DNA from: Pseudonocardiaceae bacterium
GTDB lineage: Bacteria; Actinomycetota; Actinomycetes; Mycobacteriales; Pseudonocardiaceae
Assembly (NCBI GenBank): GCA_009379845.1
Contig: WHSZ01000032.1
Location: 1-62,723, forward strand
Length of the DNA stretch: 62,723 nucleotides
Reading direction: 5' to 3'
The notes under the pieces: model-generated
Told to the model about the DNA's origin: nothing
Database searches by the model: none
The model's input: the letters and a program-made list of their open reading frames with translations, nothing else
Shown: positions 44,501-51,869 of the stretch, piece after piece
Layout: each line of letters starts with the position of its first letter
Position numbering within the stretch: the first letter of the stretch is position 1
Translations under genes and position numbers: made by a program

Positions 44501-44724
44501 AGCTGGCGGACGCGCAGCTCGCCGAGGAACGCCGGTTGTTCTTCGTCGGTATGACCCGCGCCAAGGACCGGCTGTATCTGACCAGGGCCGCCCGGCGCAC
44601 CCGGCGCGGCAGCACCCGGGACGCCTACCCTTCGCCGTTCCTCGCCGCGCTGGACGGCGAGGTAACCGAAGAGGTAACCACGGTCGCGCGCCGCCCTCGC
44701 GCCCGCCAGCTCAGCCTGATCTAG
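41557..44724 (+). CDS. Endonuclease Q-like PHP nuclease fused to UvrD/Rep helicase
   Basis: 1055 residues. Residues about 1-420 match EndoQ (TIGR00375): PHP metal motifs ADLHVHSKYSRACSKD, GTGDFTHPAW and VSHSDAHSP, then a zinc ribbon (HRKCAVRL...GRCPSCAKPL, about 274-306) and a C-terminal EndoQ segment VLGVGPKSKKV. A Pro/Ala linker (about 430-475) leads to an SF1A helicase with Walker A AGPGTGKTRT (about 505-512), motif II VDEYQDVD, motif III GDPDQAIYSFRGAD and motif VI VGMTRAKDRLYL. EndoQ nicks DNA 5' of deaminated or abasic sites; the fused helicase would unwind from the nick. GTG start. Confidence 0.9.
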   Translation: MRYYADLHVHSKYSRACSKDCDIEHLTWWARRKGITLVGTGDFTHPAWFAHLREVLEPAEQGLFRLRSDHARDLDRTLPPSCGGDVRFMLSVEISTIYKYGDYTRKVHHLCYMPDFAAAEEFNRRLGRIGNLGSDGRPILGLDSRDLLEITLESGDGGYLVPAHIWTPWFAVLGSKAGFNSIEECYRDLAGHIFALETGLSSDPAMNWRISMLDRYTLVSHSDAHSPPMLGREASVFDTELDYFAVRRALETGVGYQGSVEFFPEEGKYHADGHRKCAVRLDPAETRVHNGRCPSCAKPLTVGVLNRVDELADRAESTRPAGAAGFRNLIPLPEIVGEVLGVGPKSKKVLGEIDTLTATHGPELAILEDVPLDDLRRSSAPIAEAIRRLRQGEVIREAGYDGEYGTIRLFEPGELQRVRSNHAPALFDAPALFDDGLRTPAPTTPPAPAAPPAREAAAEPPLQADVLEDIPKDDAAEPVGGVLGGLDAEQRAAASVRDGPLLIVAGPGTGKTRTVTHRIAHLVLECEVPPRECLAITFTRRAADELTERLHALIGPAAHDIVVATFHSFGLRLIREHHARLGLAADFGIADAARQREVLTEVAGDEIAARRLHAELTRARRGQHADAGIDEVLPRYIAALRERNLVDFDDLVELAVRLLGSDPKVLEQCRQRYRWITVDEYQDVDETQYRLLRLLAPAESNLTAIGDPDQAIYSFRGADVGFFLRFEQDYPSAPVIRLGRNYRSGRHIVDGAVQAIRPSTLVADRRLDPMRERSTHRITLHRAADERAEAAFVANAVDELLGGATFHARDSGRVHNDGSGEIGFADIAVLYRTDAQSRAVLDELTRRGFPVQKRSHDPLTARPGVEHLVRELSHVSPGGDQGPVLDRLRSAVEAARSTLPAEHAEELHTAMELLTPLANRCGEDLERFRHELLLGAEVDTLDPRADAISLLTLHAAKGLEYPLVFIVGCEDDLIPMRWPGTELADAQLAEERRLFFVGMTRAKDRLYLTRAARRTRRGSTRDAYPSPFLAALDGEVTEEVTTVARRPRARQLSLI

Positions 44725-44766
44725 TGGCGAACGGATGTACTCGCGCAAGTGGAGACGGGCGGGGGC

Positions 44767-45453
44767 ATGAGCGAGATAGAGATCCGCACATTCGAGGAGA
44801 AGGACCGCGCGGAACTGCGCGCGCTGTTCGGGCGCGCGGGTGAAGGAGCGCCGCCCGATTCGCTCTGGGGACACGAGGAGTCCGAGGCAGCCATCTACCT
44901 CACCCCGTACGCGGACCTGGAACCGGACTCGCTTTTCATCGCCGTTGTGGACGGGGTGATGTCGGGTTACCTCGCCGGCTGCCTCGACAGCTCCGCGATG
45001 CCGAGCGAGAACGCGCGGATGGACGAAGCCATCAGGAAGTACCGGTTGATCTTCCGCCGCAAGCCGGCGGCTTTCTTCGCCCGAAGCATGCTGGACATGG
45101 CGAGAGCCGCGCTCCGCCGAGAGCCAACCGCGGCGGACTTCAACGACCCTCGATGGCCATCGCACCTGCACATAAACCTGCTAGCGGAGGCACGCGGCAT
45201 GGGCGTCGGGGCCGCCCTGATGAATCGATGGTTCGACCGGCTGAGGGAAACCGGTTCACGAGGGTGCTATCTGCAGACGTTGGTGGAGAACACCCGCGCG
45301 GTCCGGTTCTTCGAACACATGGGTTTCGAGAAGCACGGATCGACGCCATTGGTGCCTGGCATCAGGGATCGTGGTGGGCGCCTGCATCAGCAGACCATGG
45401 TGTGGAGTCCGGACTCCCCGCCCGGCCATCCGGACGTCGCCGGCGAGGGCTGA
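44767..45453 (+). CDS. GNAT family N-acetyltransferase
   Basis: 228 residues. Acetyl-CoA-binding motif A is LLAEARGMGVGAALMNRWFDRL, and the C-terminal NTRAVRFFEHMGFEKHGSTPL is typical of GNAT. ATG 44767 gives SEIEIRTFEEKDRAEL; GTG 44749 is an in-frame alternative. Substrate unknown; an amine or small-molecule acetyltransferase. Confidence 0.88.
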   Translation: MSEIEIRTFEEKDRAELRALFGRAGEGAPPDSLWGHEESEAAIYLTPYADLEPDSLFIAVVDGVMSGYLAGCLDSSAMPSENARMDEAIRKYRLIFRRKPAAFFARSMLDMARAALRREPTAADFNDPRWPSHLHINLLAEARGMGVGAALMNRWFDRLRETGSRGCYLQTLVENTRAVRFFEHMGFEKHGSTPLVPGIRDRGGRLHQQTMVWSPDSPPGHPDVAGEG

Positions 45454-45466
45454 GCGAAGCCGCGGC

Positions 45467-46855
45467 TCAACCGAGTACCAGACGACGGTGCCGCGACGCG
45501 ACGAGGAGCACCCCGGCGGCCGCCGCGGCTGTGGCGATGAGGAAGGCCACCCGGAAGCTCGCGTGGTCCGGCGCGGGACCGAGGGCCAGTGTCAGGATGG
45601 CGACGGTGAGCGCACCCGAGACGTACTGGGATGTCGTCAGCAGCGCTCCCGCGATGCCGCGATGGGCCGGTGGCACATGGTGCGTGCCAATGACGAACAT
45701 GGACGTGAAGACGACCCCGTTCCCGAAGCCGCTCAGTATCAGGCCGGGAAGCAGCTGCAGGGCATCCGCGTCGCCGTACGGCGTCAGCGCGAGCCAGGCG
45801 AGGCCGAGTGTGGCGGCACCGAACCCGCCGAGTAGCACGGTGGCCGGATCGTACGTCCGGGCGGCCCGGCCCGCCGTGGCACTGCCCGCGATCACCAGGA
45901 CGGCGAGCGGCAGGAACGCCAGCCCGGCCGCGAGCGGCCGGTACCCCAGCGCGGTTTGCAGCAGCAACGTGAGCAGGTAGAACTCCGATCCGACGCTGGC
46001 CATGTAGAGGGCGCTTACCCCTGCCGCGATCCGCAATGAGGGGATCCGCCGCAGGGTGGGTTCGATCAAGACGGCGCCGGCGGTGTTCTCGTTTCCAGCG
46101 AACCCCAGGAACAGCAGCAGCGCGATGCCGATGCAGCCGAAGGTGGGCGCGGCAGTCCAGCCCACGTCGGAGGCGAGCGTGAGTCCGAGGACCAGCACCA
46201 GCACGGTGCCGGTGCCGAGCACGGAGGCGAGCATCGGGATACGCCCACCCGGGGTCCGGCTGCGAGCCGAGCCGATCCACGCGGCGGCGCCCAGTGCGCA
46301 CCCGAGGGTGAGCGGCACGTTGATGGCGAAGGTGAGCCGCCACGACGTCGAGGTGAGCAGGCCACCGAGGACGGCGCCGGCGGCCAGGCCGGAGGCACCC
46401 ACCGAACTCCAGATCGACACCGCTGCGCCGCGCGAGCGCCCCGCAGGGAAGGTGGCCTGCAGCAGACCGAGGGCGGCCGGTTGCAGCAGGGCCGCGCCGA
46501 ACCCCTGTGTCCCGCGGGCGGCCAGCAGCACGGTCCCATCTCCGGCCGCACCCCCGATCGCGCTGGCCACCCCGAAGGTGACGACCGCGACGATGAACAG
46601 CCGCCTCGCTCCGAACCGGTCGCTCAGCCGACCCCCGACGATCAGGAACCCCGCGAACAGAACGGCGTAGGCACTGACCACCCATTGCGCGGACGCCGCA
46701 TCCAGACGCAGGTCAGCGGCGATGCTCGGAAGCGCGAGGTAGACGATGGAGAACTCGAGCGTGGTCGTGAACTGGGCGACCGACAGCACTGCCAGGGTGG
46801 CGGACCGGCTCCCGGCCGGGATATTCGGGGACCGCTCGCCATCCCCGACGACCAT
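45467..46855 (-). CDS. MFS transporter, DHA2-like (14 TM) exporter
   Basis: 462-residue membrane protein with about 14 hydrophobic segments. MFS motif A appears as GGRLSDRFGARRLF (about 74-87), and motif C-like GAVLGGLLTSTSWRLTFAINVP follows TM5, as in antiporters of the EmrB/QacA type. Probably a drug or metabolite exporter. It lies between a GNAT gene (convergent) and the recombinase gene (upstream, same strand). Confidence 0.88.
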   Translation of the reverse strand: MVVGDGERSPNIPAGSRSATLAVLSVAQFTTTLEFSIVYLALPSIAADLRLDAASAQWVVSAYAVLFAGFLIVGGRLSDRFGARRLFIVAVVTFGVASAIGGAAGDGTVLLAARGTQGFGAALLQPAALGLLQATFPAGRSRGAAVSIWSSVGASGLAAGAVLGGLLTSTSWRLTFAINVPLTLGCALGAAAWIGSARSRTPGGRIPMLASVLGTGTVLVLVLGLTLASDVGWTAAPTFGCIGIALLLFLGFAGNENTAGAVLIEPTLRRIPSLRIAAGVSALYMASVGSEFYLLTLLLQTALGYRPLAAGLAFLPLAVLVIAGSATAGRAARTYDPATVLLGGFGAATLGLAWLALTPYGDADALQLLPGLILSGFGNGVVFTSMFVIGTHHVPPAHRGIAGALLTTSQYVSGALTVAILTLALGPAPDHASFRVAFLIATAAAAAGVLLVASRHRRLVLG

Positions 46856-46942
46856 CAGAGCTTCGGATCCCCACCGGCCCCTGGCTGCCCGTTCGCTGCC
46901 GAGGTCGTCACCAGAGCACTGTAGCTTTCGAGTACACGAACC

Positions 46943-47956
46943 TCACAGCCCGATATCGCGCACCGGGTTCTCGGTCCACCGATCCACGGTCCGGAAATAG
47001 CCGTGCACGGCCTTGGAACCGTAGATCCAGCCACCCTGGTCGCACACCGCCTTGTGATCCGCTCCGCTCCGGCGCGCCTCGGTGGCCAGGCCGGCACGCA
47101 ACGAGTGGCCGGTAATGTGGAACGGGAGCTCGGCTCGCGCGCCGCTGCGCGTGACGACCTCACCGACCGCCTGGGCGGACAGCCCGGCATCCAGCACGCG
47201 GTCGTGCCGGTCGACGCGCCGGAAAGCGGAGCCGTCCGCGATACCCGCCGCAGCGAGCCATGCCTGCCAGGCCCGAACCGGGCAAGTGTCCCGGTGGCTG
47301 CCGTAGGGCACCGGCCGCTCGTCGGGCCCGGTTTTGGTGTAGCCGAGGGAAGCCACCAGACCGTTGCCTCCGTCGGCAACCAGGTGCGCCACGTGTAGCG
47401 CGGCGAGCTCGCTGCGCCTGCCGGCGATGGTGAAGCCGATCAGCAGCAGCGCGCGGTCCCGCAGCCCGGCGCGGGTGTCCGGGCAGGCCTGGGACAGCGC
47501 GCGAAGATGGGCGAGCGTGATCGGCGACGCCTTGCCCCGCCCGCGCACGATGCCGGCCTCGGCGAGGCGCCGCTCGTAACCCCGCAGCGCCTGCCAGGCA
47601 GCCTTGGTGGCTTCCCGGTCGACGGGAACCCCGAGGTGCCGCAGGCCAGCCACGGCACCGGCCAGCCGGGCGTCGATGGTGGCCACCGAAGCCGCTTTGG
47701 TGGTTTCCAGCCATCGCACGAAACCCACCAGCGCGCCGACCGTGCCGGACAGCGGTGGAATGCCGGCGTCCCGGGTGTACTCCTGCCAGATCTTCCACGC
47801 GGCCGCGTACGCCCTGCGGGTGTTCGCCGGCTGCTGCCCCGCCACGTAGGCCCCGGCCAGCGAATCCAACTGCGCCAACCGCTCAGCCGGCTCCCCCGCT
47901 GTCCGCGTCACGGGATGCTCGATGTCGGTGCCCGGTACGCCGCGTTCGTAACCCAC
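46943..47956 (-). CDS. Tyrosine recombinase / phage-type integrase
   Basis: About 337 residues. An N-terminal SAM-like core-binding domain (NTRRAYAAAWKIWQEYTRDAG..., about 40-140) is followed by the catalytic domain with Arg in IAGRRSEL, the HxxR box in TGHSLRAGLAT, and the nucleophilic Tyr in AVHGYFRTVDRW. Start uncertain: GTG 47956 has AAGGA eight bases before it; ATG 47974 is an alternative. It is divergent from a coiled-coil protein over an AT-rich spacer. No att duplication is seen around it, so it may be a resident recombinase. Confidence 0.9.
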   Translation of the reverse strand: MGYERGVPGTDIEHPVTRTAGEPAERLAQLDSLAGAYVAGQQPANTRRAYAAAWKIWQEYTRDAGIPPLSGTVGALVGFVRWLETTKAASVATIDARLAGAVAGLRHLGVPVDREATKAAWQALRGYERRLAEAGIVRGRGKASPITLAHLRALSQACPDTRAGLRDRALLLIGFTIAGRRSELAALHVAHLVADGGNGLVASLGYTKTGPDERPVPYGSHRDTCPVRAWQAWLAAAGIADGSAFRRVDRHDRVLDAGLSAQAVGEVVTRSGARAELPFHITGHSLRAGLATEARRSGADHKAVCDQGGWIYGSKAVHGYFRTVDRWTENPVRDIGL

Positions 47957-48018
47957 GATATGTGTCCTTATCATGAGTTGATCAATCGCTCGCCAGCGAA
48001 TACATAATCGCAATATAG

Positions 48019-48050
48019 AATTACAAATACGTAATTAGATCTGCTAGCCT
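48019..48050 (+). promoter_or_regulatory. Promoter and operator-like palindrome of the coiled-coil gene
   Basis: AATTAC-AAATAC-GTAATT (48019-48036) is a perfect dyad in an AT-rich block. TTACAA (48021-48026) and TAGCCT (48045-48050) are spaced by 18 bp, placing transcription start near the GTG at 48058, so the mRNA may be leaderless. The dyad overlaps the -35, suggesting autorepression. Confidence 0.45.
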
Positions 48051-48057
48051 GCTGGGT

Positions 48058-49257
48058 GTGACGATCGAGGATGCGGTTGACCTGCCGAGCGCCGCCGAAC
48101 CGGCGGCCGAGGCGGCCGGAGACCCCGAGGGCGGTTGGGGCACTGACGAAACCAGTGACGTAACCGGGCGCCGGCGGTGCGCGTTCAGCGCCTGCCGCGC
48201 CCCGCTGCCGATCATCAGCGGTCCGGGCAACAAGGCGCGCTATTGCCAGGACGGCAAGTTGTGGGGCCCGAAGAACGTCAGCTGCAAGCAGGCCGGCCAC
48301 GCGGAGGAGGTCCTGGCTTCGCTCCGGCCGAACGCCAGTGCACAGCCGCTTCAGGTGACCGAGTTCGCCGAGCAGGTGAGCGCGGCGATCGGCCCGGCGA
48401 AGCAGCTACTCGACGCGCTTCAGAAGGTGCGAACGCAACTGGAGGCCGAGGTGGCCACCGCGCACCAGGAACGCGACCAGGCGGTGCGGGCCGCCGCGGA
48501 TGCGGAGAGCCTGCGCGCGGACGCGGAGGAACGCGCAAACGACGCCGAGCAGCGTGCCGCGCAAGCCCAGACAGCGGCGACCGAGGCCGAACGCCGCCGC
48601 GACGAGGCGGAAACCGAGCGGGACCGCGCCGGGCAGGCCACCCTGGACGCGGAACGCGGCCAGCTTCGTGCCGAGACGCAACGGGACAGTGCCCGCAAGG
48701 AGGCCGAACGCGCGGAGGCACGCACGCTGGCGGCCAGCGAGCGTGCCGAGAATGTCGAGCGGCGACTCGCCTCCACTACCGCCGAGCTGTCCTCGGCGCG
48801 GGAACAACTCGACGAGGAGCGACGCCGCACGGAGGCCGACCGCCAGCGCGCCGAGCGGGCCAACGCCGAGTACCAGGCCAAGATCGCCGAGTTGCGGCGA
48901 GACTACGACACCCGCATCGAGCGGGAACGCAGCCAGGCGGCGGCTGAGATGAACCAGCTCCGCGAGGACCACCAGCGGGCGGAGCAATCCTCGACCGAGC
49001 GGCACGCCCGCGAGCTCGGCGAGCTGCACCGGCAACTCGGCAGCACGGGTCAGCAGCTCACCGAAGCCGCCGCACGCGCGGACGCCGCGGCCGAGCTCCT
49101 CGACCGGTGTCGAAGCGGCATCACCGAGATCCTGCGCAGGAGAGATGAACGACGGGAGGCCGACCAGGAGCCGGACGCCGCACTACTCGACCAACTCGCC
49201 GCGCTACTCGAAGGCCCCCTCAGCCCCGCTCCATCGCCGCCCAGTCCTTCTCGCTGA
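48058..49257 (+). CDS. Zinc-motif plus long coiled-coil protein of unknown function
   Basis: 399 residues. The N-terminal segment has CAFSAC...YCQDG...SCKQAGH (about residues 41-80), a probable zinc-binding unit. Residues about 110-370 are an almost uninterrupted, Ala/Glu/Arg-rich coiled coil (QAVRAAADAESLRADAEERA and similar), ending in a Pro/Ser tail. The layout (small N-terminal DNA-binding-like unit plus long coiled coil) recalls KfrA-type plasmid proteins, but no homology is claimed. It is divergent from a tyrosine recombinase, suggesting a functional pair. Confidence 0.85.
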   Translation: MTIEDAVDLPSAAEPAAEAAGDPEGGWGTDETSDVTGRRRCAFSACRAPLPIISGPGNKARYCQDGKLWGPKNVSCKQAGHAEEVLASLRPNASAQPLQVTEFAEQVSAAIGPAKQLLDALQKVRTQLEAEVATAHQERDQAVRAAADAESLRADAEERANDAEQRAAQAQTAATEAERRRDEAETERDRAGQATLDAERGQLRAETQRDSARKEAERAEARTLAASERAENVERRLASTTAELSSAREQLDEERRRTEADRQRAERANAEYQAKIAELRRDYDTRIERERSQAAAEMNQLREDHQRAEQSSTERHARELGELHRQLGSTGQQLTEAAARADAAAELLDRCRSGITEILRRRDERREADQEPDAALLDQLAALLEGPLSPAPSPPSPSR

Positions 49258-49284
49258 GCGGGCGCACCGAGCCAGAATGACGGC

Positions 49285-49752
49285 ATGCACGGTATCGCTG
49301 TTCGCCCAGCCAACGACGACGAGTTGAGCACCGTTGCCGAGCTTCGATGGCGGTGGGTAACGGAGAATGGTGGCGAGCCCACCGGCACGTGCGACGAGTT
49401 CGTGGACCATTTCGTGGCGTGGGCGCGGGAGAACGCGGCGTCGCACCGGTGCCTGGTCATGGTCCGCGACGAGGTGGTCATGGGCATGGCGTGGCTGGCG
49501 ATCGTTCGGCGCGTGCCGACTCCGCACGCCCTTGAACGGGCTTCGGGAGACGTGCAGTGCGTGTATGTCGTGCCGCACGAACGCGACAGCGGCCTTGGCG
49601 GCCGGCTCATTGCCTCGGTCCTTCAACTCGGGCGGGAACTGGGCCTCGAGCGCGTGACGGTGCACTCAAGCACCCGGGCGATTTCGGCGTACACCCGGCA
49701 CGGATTCACGACGTCCCCTCGCCTGCTGCAGGCCCACCTTGGCACCGCGTGA
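49285..49752 (+). CDS. GNAT family N-acetyltransferase
   Basis: 155-residue acetyltransferase. The VQCVYVVPHERDSGLGGRLIASVLQLG segment is motif A with the acetyl-CoA loop RDSGLGG, and SAYTRHGF is the terminal motif B. Substrate unknown. Stands 27 bp after the coiled-coil gene on the same strand, possibly read through. Confidence 0.87.
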   Translation: MHGIAVRPANDDELSTVAELRWRWVTENGGEPTGTCDEFVDHFVAWARENAASHRCLVMVRDEVVMGMAWLAIVRRVPTPHALERASGDVQCVYVVPHERDSGLGGRLIASVLQLGRELGLERVTVHSSTRAISAYTRHGFTTSPRLLQAHLGTA

Positions 49753-49776
49753 TCACCACGGGTGAGAGGTGGCGGT

Positions 49777-49796
49777 CTACTACAGGTGAGTAGTAG
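49777..49796. promoter_or_regulatory. BlaI-type operator upstream of the methyltransferase
   Basis: CTACTAC-AGGTGA-GTAGTAG is a perfect 7-bp inverted repeat ending 9 bp before the ATG. Nearly the same element lies in front of the blaI-like gene (51838-51857), at the same distance from the start codon. Confidence 0.6.
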
Positions 49797-49805
49797 CATC
49801 GCCCT

Positions 49806-50435
49806 ATGCCAACCCCCTCGCGCAACGAACGGCTTCGCCGTTACTGGGACAAGCACTCCAAGACTTACGACAAGCAGATGGGCTTCTTCGACCGGCGGTT
49901 GTTCGGCGACACCCGGGAGTGGATCTGCCGGCAAGCTCGCGGTGACGTCCTCGAGGTGGCGATCGGCACCGGCCTGAACCTCGACTGGTATCCGGACGAC
50001 ATCCGGTTGACCGGCGTCGACTTGAGCCCCGGGATGCTCGACCAGGCGCGGCACCGGGCCGATGCGACCGAACGGGCGGTCACACTGAGCGTCGGCGACG
50101 CGCAACGGCTGGAATTCCCGGATTCCTCGTTCGACACGGTGGTTGCCACGTTCTCGCTGTGCGCCGTCCCCGACGACCGGCTGGTGGTCACCGAGATGGC
50201 CAGGGTGCTGCGGCCCGGTGGCCTGCTGCTGCTCGCCGACCATGTGGTCAGCACGGCGCTACCGGCTCGCGTCGCGCAGCGGCTGCTCGAGCTCGGCTCC
50301 ATTCCGGTCGGCGGTGAGCACTTCCGGCGCCGGCCGATCAACCACGTGCGGTCCAACGGCTTCGACATCGAAGCCCACGATCGTTTCAAGCTGGGCATCG
50401 TGGAACGGCTCGCGGCACGCAAGCCCGGGTCGTGA
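49806..50435 (+). CDS. Class I SAM-dependent methyltransferase
   Basis: 209 residues. SAM motif I is VLEVAIGTGLNLDWY, motif II-like DVVGVDLSPGML region appears as TGVDLSPGMLDQARHRA, and the post-motif is FDTVVATFSLCAVPDD, typical of UbiE-like small-molecule or phospholipid methyltransferases. The AKT-like opening RYWDKHSKTYDKQMGFFDR matches the phosphatidylethanolamine-methyltransferase-like group. The promoter carries a CTACTAC dyad shared with the nearby blaI-like gene, so BlaI control is likely. Confidence 0.87.
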   Translation: MPTPSRNERLRRYWDKHSKTYDKQMGFFDRRLFGDTREWICRQARGDVLEVAIGTGLNLDWYPDDIRLTGVDLSPGMLDQARHRADATERAVTLSVGDAQRLEFPDSSFDTVVATFSLCAVPDDRLVVTEMARVLRPGGLLLLADHVVSTALPARVAQRLLELGSIPVGGEHFRRRPINHVRSNGFDIEAHDRFKLGIVERLAARKPGS

Positions 50436-50457
50436 GCGCACGGCCGGGAGGACACCG

Positions 50458-50532
50458 ATGAATCAACGACTCCGTGCTTCGGATGCGGGCCGGGAACAAG
50501 CGGTGACCGCGCTGCCCCCCTCGCCGGGATAG
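50458..50532 (+). CDS. Possible 24-residue small ORF
   Basis: ATG 50458 follows GGGAGGAC with good spacing, and the frame (MNQRLRASDAGREQAV...) ends at 50532. It lies 22 bp after the methyltransferase stop. No homology recognised; it may be chance. Confidence 0.22.
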   Translation: MNQRLRASDAGREQAVTALPPSPG

Positions 50533-50625
50533 CCACTGCCGGCGGCATGCCGGACAGCGCGGCGGCCGGCCCGATAATGGAAGGCATGTGCCACTGACGC
50601 CTCCGCCGGCCGGCGCGGCCGCCCG

Positions 50626-51462
50626 TCAACACGGGCAGACCAGCACCATGAACAGCCAGGCGCTGACGATCATGACCAGAAACCCCATCGCGGCCACCAG
50701 CGTCAACACCGAACGGCGGGACGGCACCGGCGCCGGTCGCGGCGGGCGGCCCGACTCCAACTGCGCGACCCGCGCTTCCAGCAGCTCGGCGTCCGCGAAG
50801 GGCACTCCGAAAGCAGGCGCGGATACCACCCGCAACAGCGCGCCGGCGAGCGCCGCCCGCCCGTACCGGTACGTCGCCTGCCGATCGGCGGCCAACTCGT
50901 AGCTCAGCCTGGCGCGCGAGTACACGTCCCGCGCGATCGGCAGAAACCACAGGTGCGCGGCAAGCACCTGGCCGAGCAGCAGGCGAAGCGGGTCCCGCCG
51001 TCGCGCGTGCACCTGTTCGTGCGCCAGCACCGCGTGCAGCTCGGCCGCGCTCAACGCGCGCAGCAGCCCGGTGCTCACCACGATGTACGGCCGCAGCAGC
51101 CCGGCGGTAACGGCGAGCGGCTCGTCGAGGGCGACCATCTTGACCCGGCCGGGTACTCCGAGCTCCCTGGCGACCGCGGCCACCGGTCCGGCCACGCCGA
51201 CCCGCACGCCGTCGACCCACCGCCGGAAGCGGCGCGTCTGCCGCAGCGTGCGCAGCGCGGTCCACACCGCGTTGCCGACCGCCACGGTGCCAACCAGCAC
51301 CAGCACAACCGCGGCCACCGCACCGGGATGACCACCGCGCCCGAGTTCACGTGCCGCCGGATCGGCGCCGAGCAACCCGGTCACGCACCAGCCGACAACC
51401 AGCGCGGGGTAGGTGGCCAGCGCGGTCACAACCAGCGTCGTCAGGGCAGCGCCGGGCCTCAT
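50626..51462 (-). CDS. M56 family (BlaR1-like) membrane metallopeptidase
   Basis: 278 residues with several membrane helices and the zincin motif HEQVH in AVLAHEQVHARRRDPLR (about residue 153). It lacks the penicillin-binding sensor domain of true BlaR1, as usual in actinobacteria. Its start overlaps the blaI-like stop by 4 bp, so the pair forms a repressor/protease module that responds to an envelope signal by cleaving the repressor. Confidence 0.9.
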   Translation of the reverse strand: MRPGAALTTLVVTALATYPALVVGWCVTGLLGADPAARELGRGGHPGAVAAVVLVLVGTVAVGNAVWTALRTLRQTRRFRRWVDGVRVGVAGPVAAVARELGVPGRVKMVALDEPLAVTAGLLRPYIVVSTGLLRALSAAELHAVLAHEQVHARRRDPLRLLLGQVLAAHLWFLPIARDVYSRARLSYELAADRQATYRYGRAALAGALLRVVSAPAFGVPFADAELLEARVAQLESGRPPRPAPVPSRRSVLTLVAAMGFLVMIVSAWLFMVLVCPC

Positions 51463-51827
51463 TCGTCATTCACCAGCTTGCGTAATCTCGCGCGCAGCTC
51501 GTCGTCGCCCTCGACGTGGTCGACGAAGGACGCCAGTGCCGCCTCACCGTGGTCGTCCAGCAGCCGTCGGACCGCGATCTCGGCGGCGTTGTCGAATGCC
51601 GCGCGGTAGGCGTATCCACGTCCGGATCGCTCGCGCAGCACCACCCCGCGCTCGGCCAGCCTGGAGAGCACGGTCATCACCGTGGTGTACGCCAGTGCGG
51701 AAGCCCGCCCCTCGTTCAGCTCATCCAGCACCGCGCGAACCCGCATCGCCGAGCCGGCCCGCCACAGCACCTCCATGACTTCGGACTCCAACGGTCCGAG
51801 CGCGGATCTGCGGTCGCCACTCGCCAT
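51459..51827 (-). CDS. BlaI/MecI/CopY family transcriptional repressor
   Basis: 122-residue winged-helix repressor: ALGPLESEVMEVLWRAGSAMRVRAVLDEL forms the first helices and AYTTVMTVLSRLAERGVVLRERSGRGYAY the recognition helix and wing. A dyad of the CTACTAC class lies 10 bp before its ATG, consistent with autoregulation. Operon with the M56 protease. Confidence 0.92.
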   Translation of the reverse strand: MASGDRRSALGPLESEVMEVLWRAGSAMRVRAVLDELNEGRASALAYTTVMTVLSRLAERGVVLRERSGRGYAYRAAFDNAAEIAVRRLLDDHGEAALASFVDHVEGDDELRARLRKLVNDE

Positions 51828-51837
51828 GGCGCCCAGA

Positions 51838-51857
51838 CTACTACGGGCACGTCGTAG
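51838..51857. promoter_or_regulatory. BlaI-type operator upstream of the blaI/M56 operon
   Basis: CTACTAC-GGGCAC-GTCGTAG, an inverted repeat with one mismatch, same arm sequence and 6-bp spacer as the site at 49777-49796 and similarly placed 10 bp before the start codon. Confidence 0.6.
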
Positions 51858-51869
51858 CTGGGTCGCCTG

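Noticed and set aside
46943..47956. Integrated phage or plasmid around the tyrosine recombinase
   Set aside because: No structural, replication or partition genes nearby and no flanking direct repeats; the adjoining genes (MFS, GNAT, methyltransferase) look chromosomal.
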